From Streptomyces griseomycini (GTDB lineage Bacteria; Actinomycetota; Actinomycetes; Streptomycetales; Streptomycetaceae), in the NCBI RefSeq assembly GCF_014203535.1, contig NZ_JACHJI010000004.1, forward strand, positions 1-64,000: a DNA stretch of 64,000 nt, written 5' to 3'. The notes under the pieces are model-generated. The model saw nothing but the letters and a program-made list of their open reading frames with translations. It was not told where the DNA came from and did no database searches. This document shows, one piece after another, positions 23,101-32,103 of the stretch (position 1 is the first letter of the stretch; the number at the start of each line of letters is the position of its first letter). The position numbers were made by a program, and so were the translations under genes.

Positions 23101-25084
23101 GCTCGTCGAGGTAGGACAGGACGTTGTCCGCGGCCCAGGCGTCCAGCCCCGCCGCGAGGAGCCGCAGGCGGGCGTCCTCCCGGGAGAGCGAGCCGACCTC
23201 GCGCAGGAAGGCGCCCACCGCGCGGCCCAGCTCCAGCGGGCGGCCCAGCTGATCGCCCTTCCAGAACGGCAGCCGGCCCGGCACCCCCGGCGCCGGGGAG
23301 ACCAGGACGCGGTCGCGCGTGATGTCCTCGATGCGCCAGGAGCTGGTGCCGAGCGTGAAGACGTCGCCCACGCGGGACTCGTACACCATCTCCTCGTCGA
23401 GCTCGCCGACCCGTCCGCCGCCCTTCTTGGGGTCGGCGCCCGCGAGGAACACCCCGAACAGGCCCCGGTCGGGGATCGTGCCCCCGGACGTCACGGCGAG
23501 GCGCTGGGCGCCCGGGCGGCCGGTGATCTCGCCCGTGATCCGGTCCCACACCACGCGCGGACGCAGCTCCGCGAAGGCGTCGGACGGGTAGCGGCCGGCG
23601 AGCATGTCCAGAACGCCCGTGAAGGCGGACTCGGGCAGCGAGGCGAAGGGGGCCGCCCGGCGGACCGTGGCGAGCAGGTCGTCGAACTGCCACGTGTCCA
23701 TGGCCGTCATCGCGACGAGCTGCTGGGCCAGGACGTCCAGGGGGTTCGCGGGGACGCGCAGGGACTCGATGGCGCCCGTGCGCATCCGCTCGGTGACCAC
23801 GGCCGCCTGCACGAGGTCGCCCCGGTACTTCGGGAACACCACGCCCGTGGAGACCGCACCCACCTGGTGCCCCGCGCGGCCGACGCGCTGGAGCCCGGAG
23901 GCGACGGACGGCGGCGACTCGACCTGGACCACCAGGTCGACGGCGCCCATGTCGATGCCCAGCTCCAGGCTGGAGGTGGCGACCACCGCGGGCAGCCGTC
24001 CCGCCTTGAGGTCCTCCTCGACCAGGGCGCGCTGCTCCTTGGACACCGAACCGTGGTGGGCACGGGCGATGACCGGGGGCGCGCCCTGGGCGGCCCCGGA
24101 GCCGCCCATGAGCTCGGCGGGGGCGTGGTGCTCGTCCAGGGGCTCCCCGGTGGCCCGCTCGTAGGCGATCTCGTTGAGCCGGTTGCACAGCCGCTCGGCG
24201 AGGCGTCGCGAGTTCGCGAACACGATCGTCGAGCGGTGGGACTGGACCAGGTCGGTGATCCGCTCCTCGACGTGCGGCCAGATCGACGGGCGTTCGGCAC
24301 CCTCCGAGCCGTCGGCGACCGGAGAACCGCCCAGCTCGCCCAGGTCCTCGACCGGCACCACGACGGAGAGGTCGAACTCCTTGCCCGACTCCGGCTGGAC
24401 GATCTCCACCCTGCGGCGGGGGGAGAGGAAGCGGGCGACCTCGTCGACCGGGCGGACGGTCGCCGAGAGGCCGATGCGGCGGGCCGGCTCGGGCAGCAGT
24501 TCGTCCAGCCGCTCGAGGGACAGCGCGAGGTGTGCTCCGCGCTTGGTGCCGGCGACCGCGTGCACCTCGTCCAGGATCACCGTCTCCACGCCCGTCAGCG
24601 CCTCGCGCGTGGCCGACGTCAGCATCAGGAACAGGGACTCGGGGGTGGTGATCAGGATGTCCGGCGGGCGGGTGGACAGGGCGCGGCGCTCGGCGGGCGG
24701 GGTGTCGCCGGAGCGGATCCCGACCTTCACCTCGGGCTCGGGCAGGCCCAGACGCACGGACTCCTGCCGGATGCCGGTCAACGGGCTGCGGAGGTTGCGC
24801 TCGACGTCCACGGCCAGGGCCTTGAGGGGGGAGACGTACAGGACGCGGCAGCGCTTCTTCGGGTCGGCGGGCGGGGGCGTGGAGGCCAGTTGGTCCAGGG
24901 CCGCGAGGAAGGCGGCCAGGGTCTTCCCGGAACCGGTGGGGGCGACCACCAGCACGTCCGAGCCCTCCCGGATGGCCTGCCACGCACCGGTCTGGGCGGC
25001 GGTGGGTGCGGAGAACGCCCCCGTGAACCAGCCGCGGGTCGCGGGGGAGAAGCCGTCCAGGGCGCGGTGCGGATCGCTGACCAT
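20144..25084 (-). CDS. lhr: Large helicase-related protein Lhr
   Basis: 1646 residues. The N-terminal superfamily 2 helicase core has motif I (APTGSGKTLAAFLAAL), a DEVH box (ILDEVHAVAG), motif III (LSATVRP) and motif VI (LQRVGRAGHQ). A winged-helix domain and the long Lhr-specific C-terminal region follow. Lhr proteins are 3'-to-5' helicases associated with DNA repair, including mitomycin resistance in mycobacteria. The frame is open upstream to 25822, but MVSDPHRALDGFSPATRGWF at 25084 is the conserved N-terminus. Loss of GC-skewed coding signal above it and the divergent AraC gene support this start. Confidence 0.92.
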   Translation of the reverse strand: MVSDPHRALDGFSPATRGWFTGAFSAPTAAQTGAWQAIREGSDVLVVAPTGSGKTLAAFLAALDQLASTPPPADPKKRCRVLYVSPLKALAVDVERNLRSPLTGIRQESVRLGLPEPEVKVGIRSGDTPPAERRALSTRPPDILITTPESLFLMLTSATREALTGVETVILDEVHAVAGTKRGAHLALSLERLDELLPEPARRIGLSATVRPVDEVARFLSPRRRVEIVQPESGKEFDLSVVVPVEDLGELGGSPVADGSEGAERPSIWPHVEERITDLVQSHRSTIVFANSRRLAERLCNRLNEIAYERATGEPLDEHHAPAELMGGSGAAQGAPPVIARAHHGSVSKEQRALVEEDLKAGRLPAVVATSSLELGIDMGAVDLVVQVESPPSVASGLQRVGRAGHQVGAVSTGVVFPKYRGDLVQAAVVTERMRTGAIESLRVPANPLDVLAQQLVAMTAMDTWQFDDLLATVRRAAPFASLPESAFTGVLDMLAGRYPSDAFAELRPRVVWDRITGEITGRPGAQRLAVTSGGTIPDRGLFGVFLAGADPKKGGGRVGELDEEMVYESRVGDVFTLGTSSWRIEDITRDRVLVSPAPGVPGRLPFWKGDQLGRPLELGRAVGAFLREVGSLSREDARLRLLAAGLDAWAADNVLSYLDEQREACGHVPDDRTIVVERFRDELGDWRVVVHSPFGAQVHAPWALALGARLSERYGMDAQVMHADDGIVLRLPDADLMGLDLLDQEPVRAGTEYDADQAPVGAADVVFDKGEVDQVVTDQVGGSALFASRFRECAARALLLPRRNPGRRTPLWQQRQRASQLLQVAGEFGSFPIVLEAVRECLQDVFDVPGLVELMGDLEARRVRLVEVTTPEPSPFARSLLFGYVAQFLYEGDSPLAERRAAALSLDSRLLAELLGQAELRELLDAEVLTELERELQWLTEDRRVKDVEGVADLLRVLGPLTEAELAERGAEPQWARELASARRAIRVRVAGADHWAAIEDAGRLRDALGTALPVGVPEAFTEPVKDPLGDLLARYARTHGPFTSATAAARFGLGVAVTEGALQRLAAAGRVVQGEFHPAGIGQEWCDAAVLRRLRRRSLAALRHELEPVPPAALAQFLPQWQHVGKGHALRGVDGLVRAIEQMQGASVPASALEKLVLPSRVADYAPAMLDELTATGEVVWAGAGSLPGKDGWVSLYLADAAPLLLPPPHPLEPTALHQSVLDALSGGYGLFFRQIADQVRATTHPEVTDPQLTAALWDLAWSGRLTNDTLAPMRSLLGSGRTAGSTAHRAKRAVPRGRYGSLTAAARTASRTGPPTVAGRWSLLPAREADPTVRAHALARTLLDRHGVVTRGAVAAEGVEGGFSATYRILSAFEETGQARRGYVVEGLGAAQFAMDGAVDRLRAVAGARERGDGPPFPGTPEGRAPGLFGAGSDPFDVGSDPFAAHGFAASADDSHATALGHDGFPGPGDAPRPAPAPGDYVSPRDLAPQAPPPRWNGWRPPYDPFAGRRTGSASRAVVLAAADPANAYGAALAWPEPPTGAGHKPGRKAGSLVVLVDGELTLYMERGGKTLLAWPADPDGEPADDPRLPAAAEALAASARAGSLGTVTVERVNGASALTSPLGTLLETAGFVATPRGLRLRT

Positions 25085-25187
25085 GCGTCCATCGTGCACC
25101 CGGGCACTGACAACGGGGCCGAGCCGGGCGGACGGGGGTGCCCCGGCCCTTTGACCCGCGAGACCGGGGCCGCGTGACAATGGCCGC

Positions 25188-26057
25188 ATGGCGGAAGCGG
25201 GCAGGGAACGCGCACGGCACTGGCGGTACGCCGAACTGCCCGGTGTCGATCTGCTGCGCGCCCGGTACATACGGAAGACGTTCGTACGGCACACCCACGA
25301 GCACTTCGTGATCGCCGCCATCGCCGACGGCGTGGAGGTCTTCCACCACGGCGGCGGGGACGTGTACGCGGGCGCCGGGGCCCTGGCGCTCGTCAACCCG
25401 GACACCCCGCACACCGGCCGGGCGGGCGTCCCCGAGGGATGGCGGTACGGGGCGGTGTACCCGTCGCCGGAGGTGGTGGCCGCGATCGCCGCCGAGACCA
25501 CCACGCTGCGCGGCACGCCGGGGTTCGTGTCGCCGGTGCTCGACGATCCGTACACCGTCCACCTCGTGCACCAGGTGCTGCGGGCCACCGACGAGGGCAA
25601 CGCGCTCGCCGCCGACACCCTGCTCCGGGTGGCCGTGACCCGGCTGCTGCGGCTGAACGGCGGGTCGCTGCCGCGCCGGGAGGTGCGGACGGCGGGCGCC
25701 CGGACCGCGGCACGCGCGCGTGCCCTGCTGGAGGAGCGGATGGCCGCGCCGCCGACGCTGGAGCAACTGGCCGGTGAGCTGGGCACCGGCCCGTTCGCCC
25801 TGCTGCGCGCCTTCCGGGACACCTACGGGATGCCACCGCACGCCTGGCTCACCGACGCACGGGTACGGCGGGCACGGCGGCTGCTGGACGCGGGGACGGC
25901 GCCGTCGGAGGCGGCCGTCGCGGTCGGGTTCACCGACCAGCCGCACCTGAACCGCCACTTCGGCCGGATCGTGGGCGTGCCCCCGGGCGCCTACCAGCGC
26001 GAGCGCAAGAACGTACAAGACGTGTGGCGCGGCACGCCCGTACCGTGCGGGGCGTGA
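25188..26057 (+). CDS. AraC-family transcriptional regulator (AzlCD-associated)
   Basis: 289 residues. An N-terminal cupin-like AraC sensor domain (THEHFVIAAIADGVEVFHHGG, NPDTPHTG) is followed by a C-terminal pair of HTH motifs (about 185-285; PTLEQLAGELGTGPFALLRAF, GFTDQPHLNRHFGRIVGVPPGAY). Its stop overlaps the azlC start codon (GTGA at 26054), so it is cotranscribed with, and presumably regulates, azlCD. GACAAT lies 6 nt before ATG 25188, suggesting a leaderless transcript. The ligand is unknown; an amino acid is a reasonable guess from the context. Confidence 0.88.
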   Translation: MAEAGRERARHWRYAELPGVDLLRARYIRKTFVRHTHEHFVIAAIADGVEVFHHGGGDVYAGAGALALVNPDTPHTGRAGVPEGWRYGAVYPSPEVVAAIAAETTTLRGTPGFVSPVLDDPYTVHLVHQVLRATDEGNALAADTLLRVAVTRLLRLNGGSLPRREVRTAGARTAARARALLEERMAAPPTLEQLAGELGTGPFALLRAFRDTYGMPPHAWLTDARVRRARRLLDAGTAPSEAAVAVGFTDQPHLNRHFGRIVGVPPGAYQRERKNVQDVWRGTPVPCGA

Positions 26058-26803
26058 CAGCAGAACAGACAGCCCTCGCAGACGTACGGGACACCGGGGG
26101 AGGGAAGCCGGACGGCGCCGTCGTACGGGACGCCCTCGGGGTCGGGGTCGCCGTCGGGCTCTCCGGGTTCGCCTTCGGAGTGACCTCGGCCGGCAGCGGA
26201 CTCACGCTGCTCCAGACCTGTGCGCTGAGCCTGCTGGTGTTCACCGGTGCGTCCCAGTTCGCGCTGGTGGGGGCGCTGGCGGCCGGCGGGAGCCCGTTCA
26301 CGGCCGCCGCGGGGGCGTTCTTCCTGGGGGTGCGCAACGCGTTCTACGGGCTCCGCCTGTCCCAGTTGCTGGCCCTCCCGCGCGTGGTGCGGCCGTTCGC
26401 CGCCCAGTGGGTCATCGACGAGACGGCCGCCGTCTCGCTCGCCCAGCCCGACCGGCGCGGCGCGCGCATCGGGTTCCTGGTGACCGGACTCAGCCTGTAC
26501 CTCCTGTGGAACCTCACGACGCTGCTCGGCGCGCTGGGCGCCGAAGCCATCGGGGACACCGACGCGTGGGGCCTGGACGCGGCCGGTCCCGCGGTCTTCC
26601 TGGCGCTGCTCGCGCCGATGCTGCGGACCGGCACCGAGCGGACCGTCGCCGGGCTCGCCGTCCTCCTGGGGCTCGGTCTGCTGCCCGTCCTGCCCGCCGG
26701 TGTGCCGGTCCTGATCGCCGCCCTCGCGGCACCGGCCGTCCTGTGGGCGCAGGGCCGCCGGAAGAGCGCACCGCGCGGTGACGTACCGGAGGAGGACCGT
26801 TGA
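26054..26803 (+). CDS. azlC: AzlC-family branched-chain amino acid exporter subunit
   Basis: 249 residues from GTG 26054, which overlaps the AraC stop. It has several hydrophobic helices and family landmarks LGVGVAVGLSGFAFGVTSAG, SLLVFTGASQFALVGALAAGG and FFLGVRNAFYGL. AzlC is the large subunit of the AzlCD exporter, which in Bacillus exports branched-chain amino acids and 4-azaleucine. Its stop overlaps the azlD start. The substrate here is not defined by sequence. Confidence 0.88.
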   Translation: MTAEQTALADVRDTGGGKPDGAVVRDALGVGVAVGLSGFAFGVTSAGSGLTLLQTCALSLLVFTGASQFALVGALAAGGSPFTAAAGAFFLGVRNAFYGLRLSQLLALPRVVRPFAAQWVIDETAAVSLAQPDRRGARIGFLVTGLSLYLLWNLTTLLGALGAEAIGDTDAWGLDAAGPAVFLALLAPMLRTGTERTVAGLAVLLGLGLLPVLPAGVPVLIAALAAPAVLWAQGRRKSAPRGDVPEEDR

Positions 26804-27108
26804 ACATCTGGATCGCGATCGGCGCGACCGCCCTCGGCTGCTACGCCGTCAAACTGGCCGGGCTGCTGGTGCCCGCCGGAGTCCTCGAGCGCCCTGTCGT
26901 CAGGCGGCTCGCCGCGCTGCTGCCGGTCGCCCTGCTCGCCGCGCTGACCGCCCAGCAGACCTTCGCCGACGGCCGGGCGCTGGTGCTGGACGCGCGGGCG
27001 GCGGGGCTGGCGGCCGCCGCCGTGGCGCTGGTGCTGCGCGCTCCGTTCCTCGTCGTCGTCGGGGCGGCCGTGGTCGTCACGGCGGGAGTGCGCGCCCTGG
27101 GCGGATGA
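26800..27108 (+). CDS. azlD: AzlD-family small exporter subunit
   Basis: 102 residues, starting at TTG 26800 inside the azlC stop (TTGA overlap) with GGAGGA just upstream. It has four hydrophobic segments; the AzlD landmark LERPVVRRLAALLPVALLAAL is present. It is the obligate small partner of AzlC. It converges on the gene at 27169 with no clear terminator between them. Confidence 0.85.
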   Translation: MNIWIAIGATALGCYAVKLAGLLVPAGVLERPVVRRLAALLPVALLAALTAQQTFADGRALVLDARAAGLAAAAVALVLRAPFLVVVGAAVVVTAGVRALGG

Positions 27109-27168
27109 GGCGGTCGCGGGCCGACTTCTCCCTGCGGCGCTGCGCGGCAAGGACACCGGACTCCGAGG

Positions 27169-28116
27169 TCAGCCGACGGGGCGGCCGTACGCCCTCAGTG
27201 TGCGCAGGGCCTCGATCGTCACCACGGGCCGGGCCTCCAGCGCGGGGGCCGGCGCCCACTGACGCCATCGGACGGGCCAGCCGCCGTCCTCCCGCTGCTC
27301 GGCCGCGAGGAAGTCGAGGGAACGGGCCATCTCCCCGTCCGTGAACCACGCGCGTGCGAGCGACTGCGGTGTGGTCGCGTAGTCGTGGGGGAAGTGGTGC
27401 TCGCCCGGGGCGTAGCCGGGTGCGACCGGGTAGGCGTCGAGGTCGTCCGGGTCGAGCGCCGCGAGCCGCTGCCTCCGCACCAGGCGGCCCAGCCGCTCGG
27501 CGGCGGCCTCCGCGCGGGGGCGGTCGGGAGCCCGGTCCAGGAAGGCCACGGCGGCCCGGATCTCGTACGGATGGGACCTCTCCAGTGACTCGGCGGCCTG
27601 CCAGCAGAAGTCCGTGGCCCGGAACAGCCAGGCGTGCCACACCTCGTTGCGGTGCAGCAGGCCCACCACCGGACCGGTGGCCAACAACTGGCTGGGCGGG
27701 TCGTCCACGACCGGTACGAAGGGTGCCGTCGGGTAGCCGCGCTGGCTGGGGTGGATCGCCGGAAGCGCGCCGTCCGGCGTGGAGACGGACGTCAGGTAGC
27801 GGCACACCTGCTCCGCGCGCCGTCCGCCGCACCGCCCCACGGCGTCCAGCACGCCCAGGGCGCGGGCGGTGTGCAGCGGCTGGCTGACCGGGCCGCGCAG
27901 GTCGGGCTCCAGGCCGTGGCCGTACCCGCCGTCCTCGTTGCGGTAGGCGTCCAGTGCCGTCTCCACCGGGTCGGCGGCGCCGTCCCGGAAGTGGTGGGCG
28001 AAGAGGCGCTGTTCGAGCACGCGCGCGGTGAGCCAGACGAACCGCTCCGCCCGCGCGAGCGGGCTGTCGTGCGCCGGGGAGGTCGGGGGCGGCGGGGTAG
28101 CTCCGGAATCGGCCAT
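27169..28116 (-). CDS. Terpenoid-cyclase-like alpha/alpha toroid protein
   Basis: 315 residues from ATG 28116 (MADSGAT). Repeated helical segments carry QW-like motifs (YRNEDGGYGHGLEPDL, QREDGGWPVRW) typical of prenyltransferase and squalene-cyclase toroids. The protein is short, has only one such barrel and lacks the DxDD cyclase acid, so it is probably not a triterpene cyclase. The family is annotated as hypothetical or prenyltransferase-like in Streptomyces and I cannot assign a reaction. Its 5' end is 79 nt from the DUF3046 gene, divergently oriented. Confidence 0.72.
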   Translation of the reverse strand: MADSGATPPPPTSPAHDSPLARAERFVWLTARVLEQRLFAHHFRDGAADPVETALDAYRNEDGGYGHGLEPDLRGPVSQPLHTARALGVLDAVGRCGGRRAEQVCRYLTSVSTPDGALPAIHPSQRGYPTAPFVPVVDDPPSQLLATGPVVGLLHRNEVWHAWLFRATDFCWQAAESLERSHPYEIRAAVAFLDRAPDRPRAEAAAERLGRLVRRQRLAALDPDDLDAYPVAPGYAPGEHHFPHDYATTPQSLARAWFTDGEMARSLDFLAAEQREDGGWPVRWRQWAPAPALEARPVVTIEALRTLRAYGRPVG

Positions 28117-28195
28117 GGGTCCGACCGTAGGGCGGGAAGCGGTCCCGGGAGGCCGCCCGGCTCGGGGCCACCCCCGCACGCGGGATACTGGGGCC

Positions 28196-28390
28196 ATGCG
28201 GTTGACGGTCTTCTGGGAGCGGATGGCGGAGCACTTCGGGTCGGGCTACGCCGACACCTTCGCGCGCGACCACGTCATGTCGGAGCTCGGCGGGCGCACC
28301 GTGCACGAGGCGCTGGCGGCCGGCTGGGACGCCAAGGACGTCTGGCAGGTGGTCTGCGCGGTGATGGGCGTCCCCCCGGAAAAGCGCTGA
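28196..28390 (+). CDS. DUF3046 small protein upstream of recA
   Basis: 64 residues, starting MRLTVFWERM and containing FGSGYADTFARDHVMSELGG and a Trp/Asp-rich centre, the DUF3046 signature. This family is almost always found just upstream of recA in actinobacteria (for example near Rv2737c in Mycobacterium tuberculosis). Function is unknown. A gATACTg hexamer lies just before the ATG, so the mRNA may be leaderless. Confidence 0.8.
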   Translation: MRLTVFWERMAEHFGSGYADTFARDHVMSELGGRTVHEALAAGWDAKDVWQVVCAVMGVPPEKR

Positions 28391-28449
28391 TCGTCACAGA
28401 GATCGCAGGGGGGCGGACGACCGGCGGGGGCGTGGGTCAGACTTGCCCC

Positions 28450-29712
28450 GTGGCACCCACTGATGAGACCGGGCAGGCAGCTCAGCACCCCTCCGCCCCA
28501 GGCGCACCGCCGCCCGTCGGCCCTCCGGTGGACCCCGTGGCCGGGCCGGGCGCCCGCATGCCGCGCTGGCTGCCGCGCGCCATGGTGCTCGCCCTTGCCC
28601 TGATCGCCGTGTTCCAGCTGGGCAGCTGGGCCTTCCACCAGCTCACCGGTCTGCTGGTCAACATCCTCATCGCGTTCTTCCTGGCGCTCGCCGTCGAGCC
28701 CGCGGTGAGCTGGATGGCCGCGCGCGGGGTGCGCCGGGGGCTGGGCACCTTCCTGGTCTTCCTGGCGGTGCTGATCGTGGCGGCGGGGTTCATCACCCTG
28801 CTCGGTTCCATGCTGGCGGGACAGATCATCAAGATCGTCGAGGACTTCCCGGACTACCTCGACTCCGTCATCAACTGGATCAACACGCACTTCCACACCG
28901 AGCTGCGGCGGGTGGACATCCAGGAGGGCCTGCTGCGCTCCGACTGGCTGCGCAACTACGTGCAGAACAGCGCCACCGGTGTCCTGGACGTCTCCGCGCA
29001 GGTGCTCGGCGGTCTCTTCCAGCTGCTGACCGTCGGTCTGTTCTCGTTCTACTTCGCCGCCGACGGCCCGCGGCTGCGGCGCACCATCTGCTCCGTCCTG
29101 CCGCCCGCCCGCCAGGCCGAGGTGCTGCGCGCGTGGGAGATCGCCGTGAACAAGACCGGCGGCTACCTGTACTCGCGCGGGCTGATGGCGCTGGTCTCCG
29201 GCCTGGCGCACTACGTACTGCTGGAGATCCTCGAAGTGCCCTACGCACCCGTGCTCGCGGTGTGGGTGGGCCTGGTGTCGCAGTTCATCCCCACCATCGG
29301 CACCTATCTCGCAGGCGCCCTGCCCATGCTGATCGCCTTCACGGTCGACCCCTGGTACGCGCTGTGGGTGCTGGTCTTCGTGGTGGTCTACCAGCAGTTC
29401 GAGAACTACGTCCTGCAGCCCAAGCTGACCTCCAGGACCGTGGACATCCACCCGGCGGTCGCCTTCGGCTCGGTCGTCGCGGGCACCGCCCTGCTCGGTG
29501 CCGTCGGCGCGCTGATCGCCATCCCCGCGATCGCCACCCTCCAGGCGTTCCTCGGCGCGTACGTGAAGCGGTACGACGTCACGGACGACCCCCGTGTGCA
29601 CGGTCATCGAGGTCCCGGCCGTGGGCCGGGGCCCATCACGCGCGCCCGGCGCCTGTGGATCCGGCGGCCTGGGGCGGCGGACGTCCGGGGCGGGGGCACC
29701 GGGGCCGGCTGA
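28450..29712 (+). CDS. AI-2E family (TqsA/PerM-like) membrane protein
   Basis: 420 residues from GTG 28450. A Pro-rich cytoplasmic N-terminus (~40 residues) precedes about eight transmembrane helices with the family motifs IAFFLALAVEPAVSWM, GLVSQFIPTIGTYLAGALP and YQQFENYVLQPKL. The C-terminal tail is basic and Gly/Arg-rich. AI-2E members have been described as autoinducer exporters or Na+/H+ antiporters, so the substrate cannot be given. CAGACT ends 6 nt before GTG, consistent with a leaderless transcript. It lies 59 nt after the DUF3046 gene. Confidence 0.83.
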   Translation: MAPTDETGQAAQHPSAPGAPPPVGPPVDPVAGPGARMPRWLPRAMVLALALIAVFQLGSWAFHQLTGLLVNILIAFFLALAVEPAVSWMAARGVRRGLGTFLVFLAVLIVAAGFITLLGSMLAGQIIKIVEDFPDYLDSVINWINTHFHTELRRVDIQEGLLRSDWLRNYVQNSATGVLDVSAQVLGGLFQLLTVGLFSFYFAADGPRLRRTICSVLPPARQAEVLRAWEIAVNKTGGYLYSRGLMALVSGLAHYVLLEILEVPYAPVLAVWVGLVSQFIPTIGTYLAGALPMLIAFTVDPWYALWVLVFVVVYQQFENYVLQPKLTSRTVDIHPAVAFGSVVAGTALLGAVGALIAIPAIATLQAFLGAYVKRYDVTDDPRVHGHRGPGRGPGPITRARRLWIRRPGAADVRGGGTGAG

Positions 29713-29745
29713 CGGGGGAGGCTGACGGGGAGGCGGTGCCGTGCC

Positions 29746-29764
29746 GGCTCCCCTCGGGGGAGCC
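29746..29764 (+). terminator. Terminator after AI-2E gene
   Basis: GGCTCCCC (29746-29753) and GGGGAGCC (29757-29764) form an 8-bp stem with a 3-nt loop, 34 nt after the stop and ahead of the recA promoter. There is no T run. Confidence 0.6.
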
Positions 29765-29959
29765 CGCCGCCGTCGCGATCCGGCCGCGGCCGGTTCCCTC
29801 TCGCCCGCGTAGCGGGTGCGCTGCGACGGGGCGGGAGCCCCGCCCGGTACGGGGCCACCGGCGCCCCCGCGCTCCGGGGCGGCGGCACGGGCCTCGCGCT
29901 CCGGCGCCGGGCCGCTCCCCGGCGGCGCAGGACACCGGCGCGGGTGCCGTGCGGCGCGC

Positions 29960-29987
29960 TTGACACGAAAATCGAACATCCATTCTC
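29960..29987 (+). promoter_or_regulatory. recA promoter with SOS box
   Basis: TTGACA at 29960-29965 is a consensus -35. The SOS-type motif GAACATCCATTCTC occupies 29974-29987, overlapping where the -10 should lie, so LexA bound there would block the polymerase. This motif matches the one I know from other Streptomyces recA promoters. The leader to ATG 30151 is then about 155 nt long and has no gene. Confidence 0.8.
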
Positions 29988-30150
29988 ATGGAGTCGCCGG
30001 TGAGACCCAACAGTGGACGGTATGTCCTGATTTGAAGGGATGTGCAGCCGGGTTATCCACAGGCCGGACGTGCGTCGGGACGCGTTGTCAGTGGCAGGCG
30101 TTAGCGTTTTTGACGTGAAGCGATCGACTCAAGCAAATCGGGTGGAACCC

Positions 30151-31269
30151 ATGGCAGGAACCGACCGCGAGAAGGCGCTCGACGCCGCGCTCGCACAGAT
30201 TGAACGGCAATTCGGCAAGGGCGCGGTCATGCGCATGGGCGAGCGGTCGAAGGAGCCCATCGAGGTCATCCCGACCGGGTCGACCGCACTCGACGTGGCC
30301 CTCGGCGTCGGCGGCCTGCCGCGCGGCCGTGTGGTGGAGATCTACGGACCGGAGTCCTCCGGTAAGACGACCCTGACCCTGCACGCGGTGGCGAACGCGC
30401 AGAAGGCCGGTGGTCAGGTGGCCTTCGTGGACGCGGAGCACGCCCTCGACCCCGAGTACGCGAAGAAGCTCGGCGTCGACATCGACAACCTGATCCTGTC
30501 CCAGCCGGACAACGGCGAGCAGGCCCTGGAGATCGTGGACATGCTGGTCCGCTCCGGCGCCCTCGACCTCATCGTCATCGACTCCGTCGCGGCGCTCGTC
30601 CCGCGCGCGGAGATCGAGGGCGAGATGGGCGACAGCCACGTGGGTCTCCAGGCCCGCCTGATGAGCCAGGCCCTGCGGAAGATCACCAGCGCGCTCAACC
30701 AGTCCAAGACCACCGCGATCTTCATCAACCAGCTCCGCGAGAAGATCGGCGTGATGTTCGGCTCCCCGGAGACCACCACCGGTGGCCGGGCGCTGAAGTT
30801 CTACGCCTCGGTGCGCATCGACATCCGCCGCATCGAGACCCTGAAGGACGGCACCGAGGCGGTCGGCAACCGCACGCGTTGCAAGGTCGTCAAGAACAAG
30901 GTGGCGCCGCCCTTCAAGCAGGCCGAGTTCGACATCCTCTACGGCCAGGGCATCAGCCGCGAGGGCGGCCTGATCGACATGGGCGTGGAGCACGGCTTCG
31001 TCCGCAAGGCCGGTGCCTGGTACACGTACGAGGGCGACCAGCTGGGCCAGGGCAAGGAGAACGCCCGCAACTTCCTGAAGGACAATCCCGACCTCGCCAA
31101 CGAGATCGAGAAGAAGATCCTGACGAAGCTGGGCGTCGGCGTACGGCCCGAGGAGTCCGCCGCCGAGCCGGGCGCGGACGCCGCGGGCACCGCTCCGGCC
31201 GAGCCGGCCGCCGTACCGGCACCGGCGGCCAAGGCCACCAAGTCCAAGGCCGCGGCGGCCAAGAGCTGA
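30151..31269 (+). CDS. recA: Recombinase RecA
   Basis: 372 residues from ATG 30151, beginning [20 protein letters not shown]. Walker A is GPESSGKTT (K72). Walker B ([12 protein letters not shown]), the DNA-binding loops ([39 protein letters not shown]) and the C-terminal domain are intact. The last ~45 residues are an Ala/Pro/Lys tail typical of streptomycete RecA. It catalyses strand exchange and activates LexA cleavage. recX follows after 3 nt, so the two are cotranscribed. Confidence 0.98.
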   Translation: MAGTDREKALDAALAQIERQFGKGAVMRMGERSKEPIEVIPTGSTALDVALGVGGLPRGRVVEIYGPESSGKTTLTLHAVANAQKAGGQVAFVDAEHALDPEYAKKLGVDIDNLILSQPDNGEQALEIVDMLVRSGALDLIVIDSVAALVPRAEIEGEMGDSHVGLQARLMSQALRKITSALNQSKTTAIFINQLREKIGVMFGSPETTTGGRALKFYASVRIDIRRIETLKDGTEAVGNRTRCKVVKNKVAPPFKQAEFDILYGQGISREGGLIDMGVEHGFVRKAGAWYTYEGDQLGQGKENARNFLKDNPDLANEIEKKILTKLGVGVRPEESAAEPGADAAGTAPAEPAAVPAPAAKATKSKAAAAKS

Positions 31270-31272
31270 CCC

Positions 31273-32085
31273 GTGACCCGACGAACCGACTGGGCCGAGT
31301 ACGAGTTCGCCGCCACCGGTGTCCCACGGGGGAGGGGCACCGAGGGCGGCGAACAATCGGCCGTGGGCGGTGACGAGGCGCACGACGACATCACCGGTGT
31401 GGACGGCCTCCGCACCCCGGGTTCCGGCAGCGGTCGGCGGCATGGGGGCGGCTCACGGACGGGCGGCTCGCGTGACGGCGGGGCGCGCGGTGGACGCGGG
31501 CGCAGACGCCGGGCCTCCGGCGAGGCGGCCGCGGAGGGCGGGGGCGACTCCTCCTCGTCGAGGGCCGAGCAGGAGGAGCCTCCGGGGGACCCGGTGGAGC
31601 GGGCACGGGCGATCTGCCTGCGCCTGCTCACCGGGACCCCGCGCACGCGGAAGCAGCTCGCCGACGCCCTGCGCAAGCGGCAGATCCCGGACGAGGCCGC
31701 CGAGGAGGTGCTGTCCCGGTTCGAGGAGGTCGGACTGATCAACGACAGTGCCTTCGCGGACGCCTGGGTGGAGTCCCGGCACCACGGCCGGGGGCTGGCC
31801 CGGCGCGCGCTCGCCCAGGAGCTGCGGACCAAGGGGGTCGACCCCACGCTGATCGACGCGGCCGTCTCGCAGCTCGACTCCGAGCAGGAGGAGGCGACCG
31901 CCCGTGAACTGGTCGCCCGTAAGCTGCGCTCCACCCGAGGGCTCGACCGCGACAAGCGGATCCGACGCCTCGCGGGCATGCTGGCCCGCAAGGGCTACTC
32001 CGAGGGCCTCGCCCTCCGCGTGGTCCGGCAGGCGCTGGAGGAGGAGGGCGAGGACACGGAGTTCCTCGGCGACGAGGGATTCTGA
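31273..32085 (+). CDS. recX: RecA regulator RecX
   Basis: 270 residues from GTG 31273, three bases after the recA stop. The first ~105 residues are a low-complexity Gly/Arg/Asp/Glu extension. The RecX three-helix repeats follow (PVERARAICLRLLTGTPRTRKQLADAL, FADAWVESRHHGRGLARRALAQELRTKGVD, RLAGMLARKGYSEGLALRVVRQAL). RecX binds the RecA filament and limits its activity. The long N-terminal extension is common in Streptomyces but makes the true start slightly uncertain. Confidence 0.92.
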   Translation: MTRRTDWAEYEFAATGVPRGRGTEGGEQSAVGGDEAHDDITGVDGLRTPGSGSGRRHGGGSRTGGSRDGGARGGRGRRRRASGEAAAEGGGDSSSSRAEQEEPPGDPVERARAICLRLLTGTPRTRKQLADALRKRQIPDEAAEEVLSRFEEVGLINDSAFADAWVESRHHGRGLARRALAQELRTKGVDPTLIDAAVSQLDSEQEEATARELVARKLRSTRGLDRDKRIRRLAGMLARKGYSEGLALRVVRQALEEEGEDTEFLGDEGF

Positions 32086-32103
32086 GGAGGCCGGGCAGCG
32101 GAC

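Noticed and set aside
19706..25177. An 1823-codon open frame on the + strand opposite nei and lhr
   Set aside because: Composition is Gly/Arg/Val-rich antisense of two well-supported genes; long shadow frames are expected at this GC content.
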